Assembly (NCBI RefSeq): GCF_012524165.2
Contig: NZ_JABACJ020000010.1
Location: 89,259 to 153,258 of the forward strand
Direction: 5' to 3'
Source: Faecalicatena faecalis
Lineage (GTDB): Bacteria > Bacillota > Clostridia > Lachnospirales > Lachnospiraceae
DNA: 64,000 bases
This document shows, in pieces, positions 17,303-27,310 of this stretch (the first letter of the stretch is position 1; each line of letters begins with the position of its first letter). Made by a program: the position numbers and the translations under genes. The notes under the pieces are model-generated. The model searched no databases. It was not told the DNA's origin and saw nothing but the letters and a program-made list of their open reading frames with translations.

Positions 17303-18479
17303 AATGAGTAAGTTCTTCCACCTTCACAAGGCATCCTTTAATCTTCCCATTCTCCATCCCCTCCTCCCGAAATTCGTATAAGCTCTGTATCCGTATCACC
17401 CCATCCGCATATCCCAGGACTTCCGCGATCTCCAGGACCTTTCTGCTCTTATCCCGCAGTCTTCCTAGATGAATGATGATATCTATTGCAGAAGCGACCT
17501 GTCTTTGTATTGCGGTCAACGGCATATCAATTCCCATCATCATCATGGTTTCCAAACGATGCAGCATGTCCATCGGATTATTTGCATGGCCTGTAGACAT
17601 AGAACCACTGTGTCCATTTAACATCGCAGAAGAAATCATATCCACCGTCTCATCCCCCCGGACCTCTCCCACCAGTATTCTGTCCGGTCTCATCCTGAGT
17701 GCTGATTTGATCAAGTCACGTATCGTCACTGCTCCCTCCCCTTCCAGATTGGCATTCCTTGCCTCAAGCCTGACCAGGTTCGGGACTCCTTTGATCTGCA
17801 ATTCCGCATTATCCTCAATCGTGATCAGCCTTTCATCCTTTGGAATATAATCTGACAGTGCATTCAAAAATGTCGTCTTCCCTGACCCGGTCCCGCCGCT
17901 CACAAAAATATTATATTTTGCACATACCAGTGTCTTTAAAAACTCTACGGCCTCCTGACTAATACTCCCCCACTGAATCAACTGTTCCATCGTCACTTTT
18001 TCTTTCGGGAACTTACGGATCGTCATAATTGGGCCGTTCAGTGCAACTGGCTTTAACACCACATTCACACGGGACCCATCTTCCAGCCTGGCATCCACTA
18101 TAGGAGAGGCCTCATTTACATATCTGTTCGTCCCTGCTACAATCTGCTGAATCACATCCTCCAGCTTAGTTCCCGATACAAATCTCTTATCTGACTGGAA
18201 TAGCTGACCACTTTTCTCCAGGAAAATACTTTCCGTTCCATTAATCATGATCTCCGTAATCTCTTCATCTTCGACAAGGTCCTGTAAGATATCCAGCTTC
18301 CGAAATGCATTGAACAGTTCTCTGCTTATTTGGATTTTTTCCTGCAGAGGCATGTACTTCTCCTGTCCCGCTTCGTTGAGGGCGATGTGAATCAGATCTA
18401 ACAATTCCTCATCTGTCATCTCATGCCCCATATCCATTTTTTTAAGAACTCTGTCATACATCTGTTCCATCGTATCCAT
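17268..18479 (-). CDS. cpaF: Tad secretion ATPase (CpaF/TadA)
   Basis: Hexameric motor ATPase for pilus assembly, 403 residues. The Walker A motif GGTGSGKTTFLNAL, the Asp-box and Walker B region (ILVGEVRGDET) and the His-box (STGHANNPMDMLHRLE) are intact. An N-terminal domain (about 1-100) is typical of CpaF. It overlaps tadZ by one base (TAATG). No retraction ATPase is present. Confidence 0.95.
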   Translation of the reverse strand: MDTMEQMYDRVLKKMDMGHEMTDEELLDLIHIALNEAGQEKYMPLQEKIQISRELFNAFRKLDILQDLVEDEEITEIMINGTESIFLEKSGQLFQSDKRFVSGTKLEDVIQQIVAGTNRYVNEASPIVDARLEDGSRVNVVLKPVALNGPIMTIRKFPKEKVTMEQLIQWGSISQEAVEFLKTLVCAKYNIFVSGGTGSGKTTFLNALSDYIPKDERLITIEDNAELQIKGVPNLVRLEARNANLEGEGAVTIRDLIKSALRMRPDRILVGEVRGDETVDMISSAMLNGHSGSMSTGHANNPMDMLHRLETMMMMGIDMPLTAIQRQVASAIDIIIHLGRLRDKSRKVLEIAEVLGYADGVIRIQSLYEFREEGMENGKIKGCLVKVEELTHCEKLLAAGYQT

Positions 18480-19402
18480 TAAGCATCACCTGCCTTCATC
18501 TGAACCTTTTTCTGTACGGTATGCTCCAAGACATCCTCGAATCCCATTAACCGCAGATTCTCTGTATACTGCTGAAGCTTTGCCAGAGATACAGGATCGT
18601 CTGTATACAGTGTATAGACGGTCTGACAATTCCTCAAAACTGGAAACAACCCTTTTATACCGTCCCCTAAGTCCAGGATGACAGTTTTATAAATGCAGTT
18701 TGAAAATACTTCTCTTAGTAATTTCAGCCACACCTCCTCTTCCACTTCCCTTAAATCCTGAATGACGGGCATCGGTGTAATATAGTCCATCTCCCCGATC
18801 TGTCCTGCCATAGTACTGATTCGCAATCCCAGATTGCCCTTTTCCTGGCGGATATAATACAGCAAATCGCCCAGATTCTGTCCTGTCTGCTCTGGAAAAT
18901 AAAAACCTCCTCCTGAATATTCCTCCAGATTCAGATACAATACAGGGCCGTCCTTCAAAAGTTCCTTTCCCAGTTCTAACGCAAATTTAGTCTTTCCAAT
19001 CCTATGTATGGGCGAATAAATCCCGATCAACTGCCCATCCTTTGTGTCTCTTCCGTATCCCAGCTCTCCTTTGTCCATAGATTCTTCCAGAATCTGTGCC
19101 AAAATGGCATCAACAGACTGATATTTATATATCCCCCTCTCACCAGAAAGGAGTTCCTTTTCTTTTCCTTTCACAAGAACATAGCGCTCATCTGCGCAGA
19201 TTTCCTGCCGTTTATCTATTGGGAATTCCTCTCCCAACAACAAGATGTGAATCTTCTTTTTCTTCGAAAATGCCTCCAAATGCTCCAAGCTCTGGAACAA
19301 ATGCATCTGGAATCCCAATTCCCTGCGCGCTCCCACCGCCTGCATCAGATTCCTGGCATACTCTTTCTCCACATCACAAATCACAAAATTCTTTGGATGC
19401 AA
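18479..19402 (-). CDS. TadZ/CpaE-like localisation ATPase
   Basis: 307 residues. The N-terminal part (about 1-125) looks like a receiver-type fold without clear phosphoacceptor chemistry. The C-terminal part is a MinD/ParA-like ATPase with a deviant Walker A (SPIHRIGKTKFALELG) and Walker B (TVILDLGDG). TadZ proteins place the pilus machine at the cell pole. It is the first gene of the tad operon, starting at TTG 19402 five bases after AGGAGGG. Confidence 0.82.
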   Translation of the reverse strand: MHPKNFVICDVEKEYARNLMQAVGARRELGFQMHLFQSLEHLEAFSKKKKIHILLLGEEFPIDKRQEICADERYVLVKGKEKELLSGERGIYKYQSVDAILAQILEESMDKGELGYGRDTKDGQLIGIYSPIHRIGKTKFALELGKELLKDGPVLYLNLEEYSGGGFYFPEQTGQNLGDLLYYIRQEKGNLGLRISTMAGQIGEMDYITPMPVIQDLREVEEEVWLKLLREVFSNCIYKTVILDLGDGIKGLFPVLRNCQTVYTLYTDDPVSLAKLQQYTENLRLMGFEDVLEHTVQKKVQMKAGDA

Positions 19403-19675
19403 CGTATCCCTCCTGTTCAGTTATCAATGTGTGAAATCTGTTAAACTTATCTTTTTACAAATCAATGAATTGAATTTACTGCTGCGAACCATGCAGCATG
19501 ACTCGATGATGATGGTTAGAACTTCCCTATTCGCCTAACCTAAGATACATCCGGCACTTTCCCTTGTGCCTGAATGAGACAGCGGCTCGAACAACTGCTG
19601 TGTGACTCGTATTATAAACACGCTTTTTCCAAAAGTCTATACCCAATTTTAAAATCTTCTCTTTTTGTGAAAATG
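19403..19675 (-). promoter_or_regulatory. tad operon promoter and structured leader
   Basis: On the minus strand TAGACT (complement of 19634-19639) and TATAAT (complement of 19611-19616) are 17 bases apart. The roughly 200-base leader holds several perfect short hairpins: GGCAC/GTGCC (19553-19570), GGTTAG/CTAACC (19514-19540), GCTGC/GCAGC (19481-19497), and a CAGC/GCTG stem near the 5' end. TGACTCG occurs twice. I do not recognise a riboswitch class and looked for c-di-GMP-I motifs without success. Confidence 0.5.
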
Positions 19676-19885
19676 TCACAAATTTTGGTAGAACAAAATC
19701 CCATAAAGCAGGCAGACCCCAGGAATACCAAGGCTTCCGGTTGTCAAAAAGGAGACTGCATTCAGACCCACATTTAATGTGTTATCTCCCGGCAGAAGAT
19801 ACTGGTTGATGAAGTAAATTAACCCCATCCCCAGAATTGCGCGGACTACAAAATTTACAACCGCAGACGCCAATTTATTTTCCAT
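19676..19885 (-). CDS. bofA: BofA-like regulator of pro-sigma-K processing
   Basis: About 69 residues with two hydrophobic segments (about 6-26 and 42-66). The spacing of NFVVRAILGMGLIYFIN and the end GIPGVCLLYGILFY match the BofA family, which restrains the SpoIVFB protease in the mother cell in Bacillus. A GGAGG lies four bases before a GTG at 19891 and ten before the ATG at 19885, so either may be used. It lies alone between the tad promoter and the comEB operon. Confidence 0.85.
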   Translation of the reverse strand: MENKLASAVVNFVVRAILGMGLIYFINQYLLPGDNTLNVGLNAVSFLTTGSLGIPGVCLLYGILFYQNL

Positions 19886-19970
19886 AATCACATATCCTCC
19901 ACCATTTGCATATATGATATTTTATTCGTCAGGTTCCTGATTTATACGGCCCATTTTATATTCACACAAT

Positions 19971-20004
19971 AAAAATTCAAGGGGGCAGACCTCTTGAATT
20001 TTTT
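19971..20004. terminator. Terminator after the comEB operon
   Basis: A long perfect stem AAAATTCAAG/CTTGAATTTT with A and T tracts lies between bofA and comEB and can work on either strand. Confidence 0.85.
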
Positions 20005-20100
20005 CACACAAAAAAGACAGATTCCCTTCCAAGAACCTGCCTTACTTTTCAACTTTAAACTACATTTTCATATCTGGTTATTCACATCTGACCGCTTTGA

Positions 20101-20589
20101 TCACAGCTTGATCGTCACTTCCCGATTCGTCCTGTGATACTGATGATAGCGTACTCCCGCTGCATCCATCATCCTCTTGGATGCCAGTACTGCCGGAGTG
20201 TCCGCGTATTTATCACAATCATATATGACCTCCTTGATTCCAGCCTGTATGATCGCTTTTGCGCACTCATTGCATGGAAACAGGGATACATACAGTTTTG
20301 CACCAGCCAAGCTGCCTCCGTTATAATTCAGGATCGCATTGAGCTCACTGTGGGTCGAATAGACATATTTTGTCTCCAGCGGGTCATCCCCTTCTCTATC
20401 CCAAGGGAATTCATCGTCAGAACAGCCGATTGGAAATCCATTGTAACCCATGGATAAAATCTTATTATCCTGACTGACGATACAGCATCCAACCTGTGTA
20501 TTCGGATCTTTGGAACGCATTCCTGAGAGCATTGCCACCCCCATAAAATACTCATCCCACGATAAATAATCCTCTCTTTTGTTTGACAT
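20101..20589 (-). CDS. dCMP deaminase (ComEB type)
   Basis: Deaminates dCMP to dUMP for dTTP synthesis. 162 residues with the zinc-deaminase motifs: HSELNAILNY (His ligand and catalytic Glu) and PCNECAKAI (two Cys ligands). It follows upp with a 20-base gap, and together with the sua5 fusion gene it forms a likely three-gene operon. A TTATTCACA 9-mer lies just past its stop (20078). Confidence 0.93.
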   Translation of the reverse strand: MSNKREDYLSWDEYFMGVAMLSGMRSKDPNTQVGCCIVSQDNKILSMGYNGFPIGCSDDEFPWDREGDDPLETKYVYSTHSELNAILNYNGGSLAGAKLYVSLFPCNECAKAIIQAGIKEVIYDCDKYADTPAVLASKRMMDAAGVRYHQYHRTNREVTIKL

Positions 20590-20609
20590 TTACATCTGCC
20601 CCTTTCGAA

Positions 20610-21239
20610 TTATTTCGTTCCAAAAATACGGTCCCCCGCATCTCCAAGCCCCGGCACAATATACTTATGCTCATTGAGATGATCATCCAATGCACCAATG
20701 TAGATATCCACATCTGGATGCTCCTCCTGCATACGTTTTACACCCTCTGGTGCTGCAATTATACACATAAAGCGGATTCTTTTTACCCCTTTATCCTTCA
20801 GCATCTGAATCGCTGCTGTACTGGATCCACCGGTGGCCAGCATTGGATCTACGACAAATACTTCTCTCTCATCACAGTCTGCCGGCAGCTTGCAGTAATA
20901 TTCAACTGGTTCAAATGTCTCTGGGTCACGGTAAAGACCAATATGTCCGACCTTTGCTGCTGGAATAAGGGTCAACATCCCATCCACCATACCAAGGCCT
21001 GCCCGCAGAATCGGTACAACAGCCAACTTTTTCCCTGCAAGCTCTTTTCCAGTCATCTCACAGATCGGTGTTTTAATCTTGACATCCTCAAGCTTTAAAT
21101 CCCTGGTCGCTTCGTAGCACATCAGGCAGGCGATCTCTCCGACTACCTCACGAAATTCCTTTGTCCCCACCTCTTCCTTTCTGATGTGGTTAATTTTGTG
21201 CTGAATCAGTGGGTGATCCATAACATGTACTTTTGACAT
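20610..21239 (-). CDS. upp: Uracil phosphoribosyltransferase
   Basis: Salvages uracil to UMP with PRPP. The 209-residue length is standard. Motifs visible are [13 protein letters not shown], the PRPP loop ([16 protein letters not shown]) and the C-terminal uracil-binding [13 protein letters not shown]. Its ATG overlaps the stop of the sua5 fusion gene (TAATG), with AAAGGAGG inside that gene's end, which implies coupling. The order sua5-upp-comEB parallels the Bacillus ywlC-ywlE-...-upp region. Confidence 0.97.
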   Translation of the reverse strand: MSKVHVMDHPLIQHKINHIRKEEVGTKEFREVVGEIACLMCYEATRDLKLEDVKIKTPICEMTGKELAGKKLAVVPILRAGLGMVDGMLTLIPAAKVGHIGLYRDPETFEPVEYYCKLPADCDEREVFVVDPMLATGGSSTAAIQMLKDKGVKRIRFMCIIAAPEGVKRMQEEHPDVDIYIGALDDHLNEHKYIVPGLGDAGDRIFGTK

Positions 21240-22789
21240 TATTCTCCTCCTTTTGTAAATGCGTTTAGTTTATTTGTTAGCTTTTCTATTAACTTCATAA
21301 GTATCTCATAACATTCTCCATATGCAGTCAGTGGCTGACCATATGGATTGGGAATCTGGGTGTCATCCTCCAGGAATTCATTTAAAGTATAGACATTTTT
21401 TGTGTTTTCATACTCAGAGACCACCTTGCTTTTCTGCCCCTCGTCCATTGCCAGAATCAGCGTATCCTCTTGCATATCTTCTTCCGCAAAAGCAACAGAA
21501 GAATGCCCCTCTAAAGTCATCTGACCGCTTTTCATAATCGCTTCCGCTTTCTGATTGGCAGGCTCGGGGAACAGAACGATCAGGCCGCGGGAGTCAATTG
21601 CATACTCCTGCACCAAGTCCTGATGCTTTAAAAGCTCCGCCGCCATTGGTCCTCTGCTTGTATCTGTGTTGCTTAAAAATATGACCCTGCGGTATTTCTG
21701 CTGCTCTACAATGGGTGCGGCGGCAATGCGTGTATGTCCTGCTGCTTTCTCTAAACGGTTCATAATAGCGTTACCGATTCCCTGAATCGCAAAGGACTCA
21801 CTGTAGATTGCTTCTACCTCTTCCTCATCAAATTCACGGAGCACCGCATAAAGATTCCTTGCAATTGTCTTCTCATTCTCACGAGTTCCAATGTTTTTCA
21901 CAAGCCCATGTGTATAAAATTTTTCCGTCTCATTCGTGGCAATAATTCCCACATTTTTCCCCTCACGAAATGCTGCATATGCAAGTTGGCGGATTGCAAG
22001 GACCTCCTCTCTAAGGGTACCCTCCACAATCGTCAGCTTTGCCTTTGGGGCATAGTGACGGTACTTCATTCCCGGAGCCTTTGGAGCTTGTTCGCTCTCA
22101 CTTCCCAGGATGGTCTCATCCACACTGACCGGTCCAATCACCTTTTCCAGCATATCAGCGGTAATCGCACCTGGACGCAGAATCATAGGCGGTGTGACCG
22201 TCATATCCAAAATGGTGGATTCCAGACCGATATCCACACTTCCTCCATCCAGAATCATCTCGATCTTTCCGTCCAGATCTTCCCTTACATGTTCTGCTGT
22301 TGTAGGGCTTGGACGACCAGAGGTATTGGCACTCGGCGCGGAGACAAATCCTCCTGCTGCAAGGATCAGCTCCCGCGCGATCAGGTCGCTGGGCATCCTT
22401 ACTGCAACAGTATCCAGCCCTCCTGTGGTGCCGTATGGAACTTTTTCACTTTTTTCAAATATCATGGTCAATGGGCCCGGCCAGAAATGAAATGCCAATT
22501 CTTCTGTCTCCGGCGGAATATTCACGGCAATCTCTTCCAGCGCCTGTATATCAGCAATATGCACGATCAATGGATTATCTGATGGACGTCCCTTTGCTGC
22601 ATAAGTCTTTTTTGCCGCCTCCTCATCCAAGGCATTCGCTCCCAGCCCATAGACTGTTTCCGTTGGAAATGCAACAAGACCGCCCTGTTTTAAAATGCTT
22701 CCTGCTTCTGATATGACTGTTTCGTCAATTTGATTTACATCAATTTTTTTTATAATAGTTTTCATAGGGTCCATTATACCATTTTTCAC
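21239..22789 (-). CDS. Threonylcarbamoyl-AMP synthase fused to a degenerate LMW phosphatase domain
   Basis: 516 residues. The N-terminal YrdC domain (about 15-215; [38 protein letters not shown]) makes threonylcarbamoyl-AMP for tRNA t6A37. A Sua5 accessory domain follows (about 240-355). The C-terminal domain (about 366-505) has the low-molecular-weight phosphatase fold, but the P-loop reads [13 protein letters not shown] where the family has V-C-x5-R, so the nucleophile is Ser. The acid-loop DP is NP (QIPNPYG). The start is uncertain: GTG 22789 or ATG 22765, with TATAAT only a few bases before the latter. Confidence 0.9.
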   Translation of the reverse strand: MKNGIMDPMKTIIKKIDVNQIDETVISEAGSILKQGGLVAFPTETVYGLGANALDEEAAKKTYAAKGRPSDNPLIVHIADIQALEEIAVNIPPETEELAFHFWPGPLTMIFEKSEKVPYGTTGGLDTVAVRMPSDLIARELILAAGGFVSAPSANTSGRPSPTTAEHVREDLDGKIEMILDGGSVDIGLESTILDMTVTPPMILRPGAITADMLEKVIGPVSVDETILGSESEQAPKAPGMKYRHYAPKAKLTIVEGTLREEVLAIRQLAYAAFREGKNVGIIATNETEKFYTHGLVKNIGTRENEKTIARNLYAVLREFDEEEVEAIYSESFAIQGIGNAIMNRLEKAAGHTRIAAAPIVEQQKYRRVIFLSNTDTSRGPMAAELLKHQDLVQEYAIDSRGLIVLFPEPANQKAEAIMKSGQMTLEGHSSVAFAEEDMQEDTLILAMDEGQKSKVVSEYENTKNVYTLNEFLEDDTQIPNPYGQPLTAYGECYEILMKLIEKLTNKLNAFTKGGE

Positions 22790-22861
22790 TCTAAAAAAAA
22801 ACTCTCTTTTTAGCGATAAAACTTATTCACATCCCACGCCTGATTTCTGTAAGTTATTCAC

Positions 22862-23563
22862 CTATTTCGCCAGACTTTTCTGAACTCCGTTACAAATTGC
22901 CTCTGCAAGTGTCTCCTGATATTCATCATTAATAAGTTTTTCCGCCTCCTGTGAATTACTTAAAAAACCACATTCCACAATAATGACAGGTACTTCCGTC
23001 TTTTTCAGTACATAATATGTATCATTTGCTTTCGCCTGTCTTTTATTCTCGGGATCTGCGGCAAGAAGCGCTTCCTGCATTGTTTTTGCTATGTTTTCTC
23101 CATCCTTGGAATGCGTATAATAAAATACTTGTGAACCGTGAATACTCTCTCCTGGATAACTATTCTGATGGATACTCAAAGCTAAAACCGGCTTTGTCTC
23201 ATTAATGATGGATACCCTCTTTTTTAGGTCCTCTGCCTTTGAATCTGCAATTCCATTTTCATCCTCCCTCGTCATAACAACAACATATCCCTGCTTTTCC
23301 AGATTTGCCTTTACTTTCTTTGAAATCTGAAGATTTACATCCTTTTCTAGTGCCTGATTGATACCCACCTTTCCGGGATCGCTGCCTCCGTGCCCTGCAT
23401 CCACGACTATGACCTGCTTTCCCTCTGCTTTTGCCTGTGCTGCTGTCTGGATTCCCTCATCCGCCATGTAATTCTGATACAGATATTCTCCTGCCTTCTG
23501 GCTGCCTACAACTGCACATCCCAACAGCACCATAAGTGCCAGTATTCCTAATTTGCGGCGCAA
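22862..23563 (-). CDS. N-acetylmuramoyl-L-alanine amidase, CwlD-like
   Basis: Zinc amidase of the Amidase_3 family, 233 residues, with an N-terminal hydrophobic anchor (about 7-22). Zinc ligands are visible: His in VVDAGHGGSDPG, Glu in EKDVNLQIS, and His in LSIHQNS. The catalytic Glu is in VIIVECGFLSN. Length and anchor match CwlD, which makes muramic-delta-lactam in the spore cortex. Other cell-wall amidases share the fold, so the sporulation role is likely but not certain. Confidence 0.88.
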   Translation of the reverse strand: MRRKLGILALMVLLGCAVVGSQKAGEYLYQNYMADEGIQTAAQAKAEGKQVIVVDAGHGGSDPGKVGINQALEKDVNLQISKKVKANLEKQGYVVVMTREDENGIADSKAEDLKKRVSIINETKPVLALSIHQNSYPGESIHGSQVFYYTHSKDGENIAKTMQEALLAADPENKRQAKANDTYYVLKKTEVPVIIVECGFLSNSQEAEKLINDEYQETLAEAICNGVQKSLAK

Positions 23564-23683
23564 AAAAACATCCCCTTTCCCATATACTATTGCTAATATA
23601 TGCGGAAAAAGGATGTTTCTTTCATGAAACTCACACGATACAGCAGTGTCTTGATCAGAATACCTCCAGTGACCTGCAGTATC

Positions 23684-25699
23684 TTAATTTACATATTGAA
23701 GGATGAGATCCCAGATACCTGATTTTTCCCATCCAAGTCTCCATTCGGCTACTCCGGCAAGATCATTCTCCTTGATCAGCTTTAACTTCTCTTCTATTGA
23801 CTTACTGTCTTCAAGCCAAATCTTATAGGTCCCGTCGTCAGTCTCCCATTCAGCGTAGTTCTGCCTTGTCTTATCATCCCATACTGCCTCTGCTCCGGCA
23901 GACTTGACGGTCTCTTCGGCCTCTTCCATTCCCATAGCTGTACTGGTCACCTTGTCTGGGTACTCAGCCGCCTCTGTCCCAGCCTCTTCTTCCAATTCGG
24001 AGGCAGTCTTCGGCGTCTCAAGCCACAATCTTGTATAGAATGGAATGGCATCAACAAGCTTCTTCTTTGGAATCACCTTCAATGCATTCTCAATTCCGTC
24101 CTTCACGTAATTATAGGAAGCAACGGAACCAGCCTCATAAGAACCATCCGTGTGCTCATCATATCCCATGATGATAACATAATCGGCTACAATTCCCTGT
24201 TCCTTCAGATTATAATGCTCATTATACGGCATTGGTACATAATCATTTACAGAAAATACGAGGTCATTCTGTCTGCACTTCACAGATAATTCCCTGACAA
24301 ACTGAATATAGTGCTCTCCGCACTCCTGGGAAATCAATTCAAAATCCAGATTGATTCCGTCAATTTTTTTCTGCAGTGCCTCTGCGATCACCTGGTTGAT
24401 CAGGTTCTCTCTCTTTGAGGTATAACTCAATACTTCATATGTCTCGTCATAGGAGTTGATTCCCCCATGAAAATCCCTCAGCACAGCCCATACATCCAAA
24501 TTGGACTGATGTGCATAGTTTACATAATCAGAATTGGCAATAGATGAAATATTACCATCTGTGTCAGAAATATTAAACCATGTTGGTGCAATTGTCGTCA
24601 GGCCTTTCGTACCTGCTATGGTCTCAAGCATATAACCGTTGGCCGTGTCATTCTCCACATTATGCCATGCCATATTGATCTTATAGTCGGTTGATATATT
24701 CGTATATACCGGCTCGTCGAACTTCCGGCTTGTCACTTCCTTCTCTTGTTTCTTCAAAGAGCTTGTCTTCACATAACCAACAAAACCATCACTGGTACGT
24801 ACCTTCATCCAGTCATCTTCATCTTCCAGCACCCTGACCTTGTCAGACTTCTTGACCTCCGTCAGGATTGGGCTCTTTACACCGCCCAGTACTCTGACCT
24901 GAGTATCTCTCTTTAAAGAAGCGACGGTATGCTCGCCCCAGTCACTCTCAATCACAGCCCTGTCCGGTACTGCTTTGTCCTTGCTTTCATATACCTTATA
25001 TTCCATATTCGTATATTCCTGGATAAAAGCAAGAGCAATATATGCTGTCTTCCCTTCAGTCTTTAAGATTACATAATCTTCACTTTTCTTTTCTTTAATA
25101 TCCGAATACTCTTTGCTGCCCACATTTACTGATACGCTGCCATTCGGCAGTGTATATAACAGGACACTTTCGTTGGAATCCCAGTAAAAGCGCTCATTGA
25201 TATAATCGCGCACAACAGAATATTCTATATATGGAACTCCATCAAATACTTTTCCTCCGGCTGAGCTGTTCTCCAATGCGCCAATTACCTGATTATTTAC
25301 TACAACAGCAAGATCATCATCACTTTGTATCCCATAATATTGTTTCAAATCGGCTTTCTCTTTGGATGAGCCATATCTTTTCCAAAATAATAATCCGCCT
25401 AATACTACAATAATCAAAACAACGAGAAGAATGACTCGGATGATCATATTCCTTCTTCTTCTCCTTGCACGGCTGCTTCTTCTTCTCGGATTCTGCCCGC
25501 CTGGTCTTTGGCTGCCTGGTCTGGAACCACTTGGTCTTGGACCTCCTGATCTTGGATTACTTGCTCCGGGTCCTTCTGTTCCTGCACTTTTGGTCCGGGA
25601 ATTTCCCGCTCCTAAAGCACTGCTGCCTGGGCGTCTTCTCTGTGCATTCTGCTGTCTTGTCCTCTGGACATTCGCAGCTCTTCTTTCTCTTTCGTCCAT
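23684..25699 (-). CDS. Membrane-anchored GH18-type protein with SH3 domain
   Basis: 671 residues. A long N-terminal region rich in Arg, Gly, Ser and Pro (about 1-82) precedes one transmembrane helix (about 86-107). Then come a copper-amine-oxidase-like segment, an SH3_3 domain (about 255-320), and a GH18 domain (about 345-670) with DGINLDFELIS as the catalytic D-x-x-D-x-D-x-E-type strand. Relatives bind or cut peptidoglycan, often during sporulation or germination. The basic region should be cytoplasmic and the hydrolase outside. Confidence 0.87.
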   Translation of the reverse strand: MDERERRAANVQRTRQQNAQRRRPGSSALGAGNSRTKSAGTEGPGASNPRSGGPRPSGSRPGSQRPGGQNPRRRSSRARRRRRNMIIRVILLVVLIIVVLGGLLFWKRYGSSKEKADLKQYYGIQSDDDLAVVVNNQVIGALENSSAGGKVFDGVPYIEYSVVRDYINERFYWDSNESVLLYTLPNGSVSVNVGSKEYSDIKEKKSEDYVILKTEGKTAYIALAFIQEYTNMEYKVYESKDKAVPDRAVIESDWGEHTVASLKRDTQVRVLGGVKSPILTEVKKSDKVRVLEDEDDWMKVRTSDGFVGYVKTSSLKKQEKEVTSRKFDEPVYTNISTDYKINMAWHNVENDTANGYMLETIAGTKGLTTIAPTWFNISDTDGNISSIANSDYVNYAHQSNLDVWAVLRDFHGGINSYDETYEVLSYTSKRENLINQVIAEALQKKIDGINLDFELISQECGEHYIQFVRELSVKCRQNDLVFSVNDYVPMPYNEHYNLKEQGIVADYVIIMGYDEHTDGSYEAGSVASYNYVKDGIENALKVIPKKKLVDAIPFYTRLWLETPKTASELEEEAGTEAAEYPDKVTSTAMGMEEAEETVKSAGAEAVWDDKTRQNYAEWETDDGTYKIWLEDSKSIEEKLKLIKENDLAGVAEWRLGWEKSGIWDLILQYVN

Positions 25700-25811
25700 G
25701 CCGCACCTCCTATTAGACCCTATTATACCTTATGAGGCATTGGTAGTTCAATAAATATCATATATTTTTTCTATCTGTCAGCACTGCTTATCTCCTGCTC
25801 TGCTAAATGCT

Positions 25812-26081
25812 CTATAAATATGGGCTGTCCGGCAGTATGAGGGGATTTTCCGCCTGGTTATCTTCATTAATGTTCACAAAAACAAGTGATTTTATGTATC
25901 CTTCCGGATCGATGATATAATCCCGCATATAGCTGCCTTCCTCCTGAATCATATGTGCCGTGACAATCTGCAGAGGACTGACTTTACCTCCATCCATCAA
26001 CATGCATATCCCATTTCTTTCATAATCCTCCAATTCGGTGTATAACTCTCTGTAACTATATACTGTACTGCTGCTTTCCAT
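25812..26081 (-). CDS. Small conserved protein of unknown function
   Basis: 89 residues from the ATG at 26081, chosen because AAAGGAG lies six bases upstream; the longer frame to 26150 lacks one. No membrane helix or catalytic motif. Features are an N-terminal Tyr-rich helix, a GICMLMDGG turn, and a C-terminal Asn/Asp/Pro-rich tail. It stands alone after the GH18 gene. The family is not recognised with confidence. Confidence 0.6.
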   Translation of the reverse strand: MESSSTVYSYRELYTELEDYERNGICMLMDGGKVSPLQIVTAHMIQEEGSYMRDYIIDPEGYIKSLVFVNINEDNQAENPLILPDSPYL

Positions 26082-26501
26082 GGTTGCTCCTTTCCCTGTA
26101 GATTCGGATAAATATAAAAACTGCTCTTTACTTTTATCCCACAGAGGCATCGTGACGTACCAGCGGACAAAAGCAGTCTGGAAGATAGATTGAATCTACA
26201 GTTCCCTCCTCCTAAAAATTCCTAATGACCGTAATTTTGAAACAGACTACTAAACTCCTTTCTTGTATAAACATTTATCTATCCAGGAATACTATCTTCT
26301 GTATTTGCCATTATAGGCATCACGTATATCCATTTCAATGTGTTTATTGTTCATAAGCCTTCCACATTTGTTGATAACAGCAAATAACGTAAAAGTATTA
26401 TAAACTCTTTGCTAATTTCCTTTACATCTATTTTATTTTTGTTTATACTAACAGTGAGAAGATATATATTTTGATATTACAATTCGTAAGGATGTGATTA
26501 T
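26082..26501 (+). promoter_or_regulatory. Intergenic region with the mecA promoter
   Basis: A strong sigma-A-type promoter is visible for mecA: TTTACA at 26421-26426, 17 bases, TATACT at 26444-26449. AAGGA lies before the mecA ATG. Nothing else was identified in the remaining bases. Confidence 0.75.
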
Positions 26502-27221
26502 ATGAAAATCGAAAAACTGAATGACAATCAGATTCGCTGTACCCTGACACGCGCCGATCTAGCTGCGCGCCATCTGAAACTAAGCGAGCTTGCTTACGGA
26601 ACTGAGAAAGCGAAGTCTCTATTTAGAGATATGATGCAGCAGGCGTCTTTCGACTTTGGCTTTGAGGCAGAAGACATCCCTTTAATGATAGAAGCAATTC
26701 CTGCTTCTGCGGATTCTATCGTATTGATTATTACAAAGGTAGAAGATCCTGAAGAATTAGATACCAGATTTTCCAAGTTCACACCATTTGGTGAATCGGA
26801 CGCTAATGTGCCCGAGGCTCTGGAGAAGCTGGAGGGAGCAGAGGAATTCCTGAATTTGCTGAACAAGGTAAAGGAGGCTGCGGCAGATACCAAGGGTACA
26901 CCGACCGTACAAGATGCCCCGGCTCCATTCAATGTACGCCTGTTCTCTTTTGAAAGTATGGATCGTGTGATTCAGGTCGCCCATCTTCTTGGACCTGTGT
27001 ACCACGGCTCCAACACGCTTTATCATGATACGGAGAATGAGTTATATATCCTGGCCCTGACCCAGTCAGACCACTCCAACAACGAGTTCAATAAGATATG
27101 TAACATGCTTTCCGAGTATGGATCTTTGGAGAAGGCTTCTGGAGCTACTTTAGCATTCCTGGAAGAACACTGTGACATTACCGTATCTGCGAATGCCGTA
27201 CAGAAGCTGGCAGATGTATAA
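26502..27221 (+). CDS. mecA: Adaptor protein MecA
   Basis: Adaptor that brings substrates to the ClpC-ClpP protease; in Bacillus it targets ComK and affects competence and development. The 239-residue length is typical. The N-terminal substrate-binding domain starts MKIEKLNDNQIRCTLTRADL; after an acidic linker the C-terminal ClpC-binding domain follows (LFSFESMDRVIQVAHLL to the end). It has its own promoter and terminator. Confidence 0.93.
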   Translation: MKIEKLNDNQIRCTLTRADLAARHLKLSELAYGTEKAKSLFRDMMQQASFDFGFEAEDIPLMIEAIPASADSIVLIITKVEDPEELDTRFSKFTPFGESDANVPEALEKLEGAEEFLNLLNKVKEAAADTKGTPTVQDAPAPFNVRLFSFESMDRVIQVAHLLGPVYHGSNTLYHDTENELYILALTQSDHSNNEFNKICNMLSEYGSLEKASGATLAFLEEHCDITVSANAVQKLADV

Positions 27222-27310
27222 GGAAGGAAGTCCACGAAGGATTGTAAGGATTGCATCTATAAGAACATGCATCAACAATCCTTAGAACAAATGAAGATAT
27301 TGTCAAAAAA

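Noticed and set aside
19403..19640. c-di-GMP-I riboswitch in the tad leader
   Set aside because: The conserved core sequence elements of that class could not be found in the minus-strand leader.
21908..22582. Long plus-strand frame of 224 codons
   Set aside because: It is a shadow of the sua5 fusion gene on the opposite strand; the translation is Cys/His/Trp-rich with no recognisable domain.
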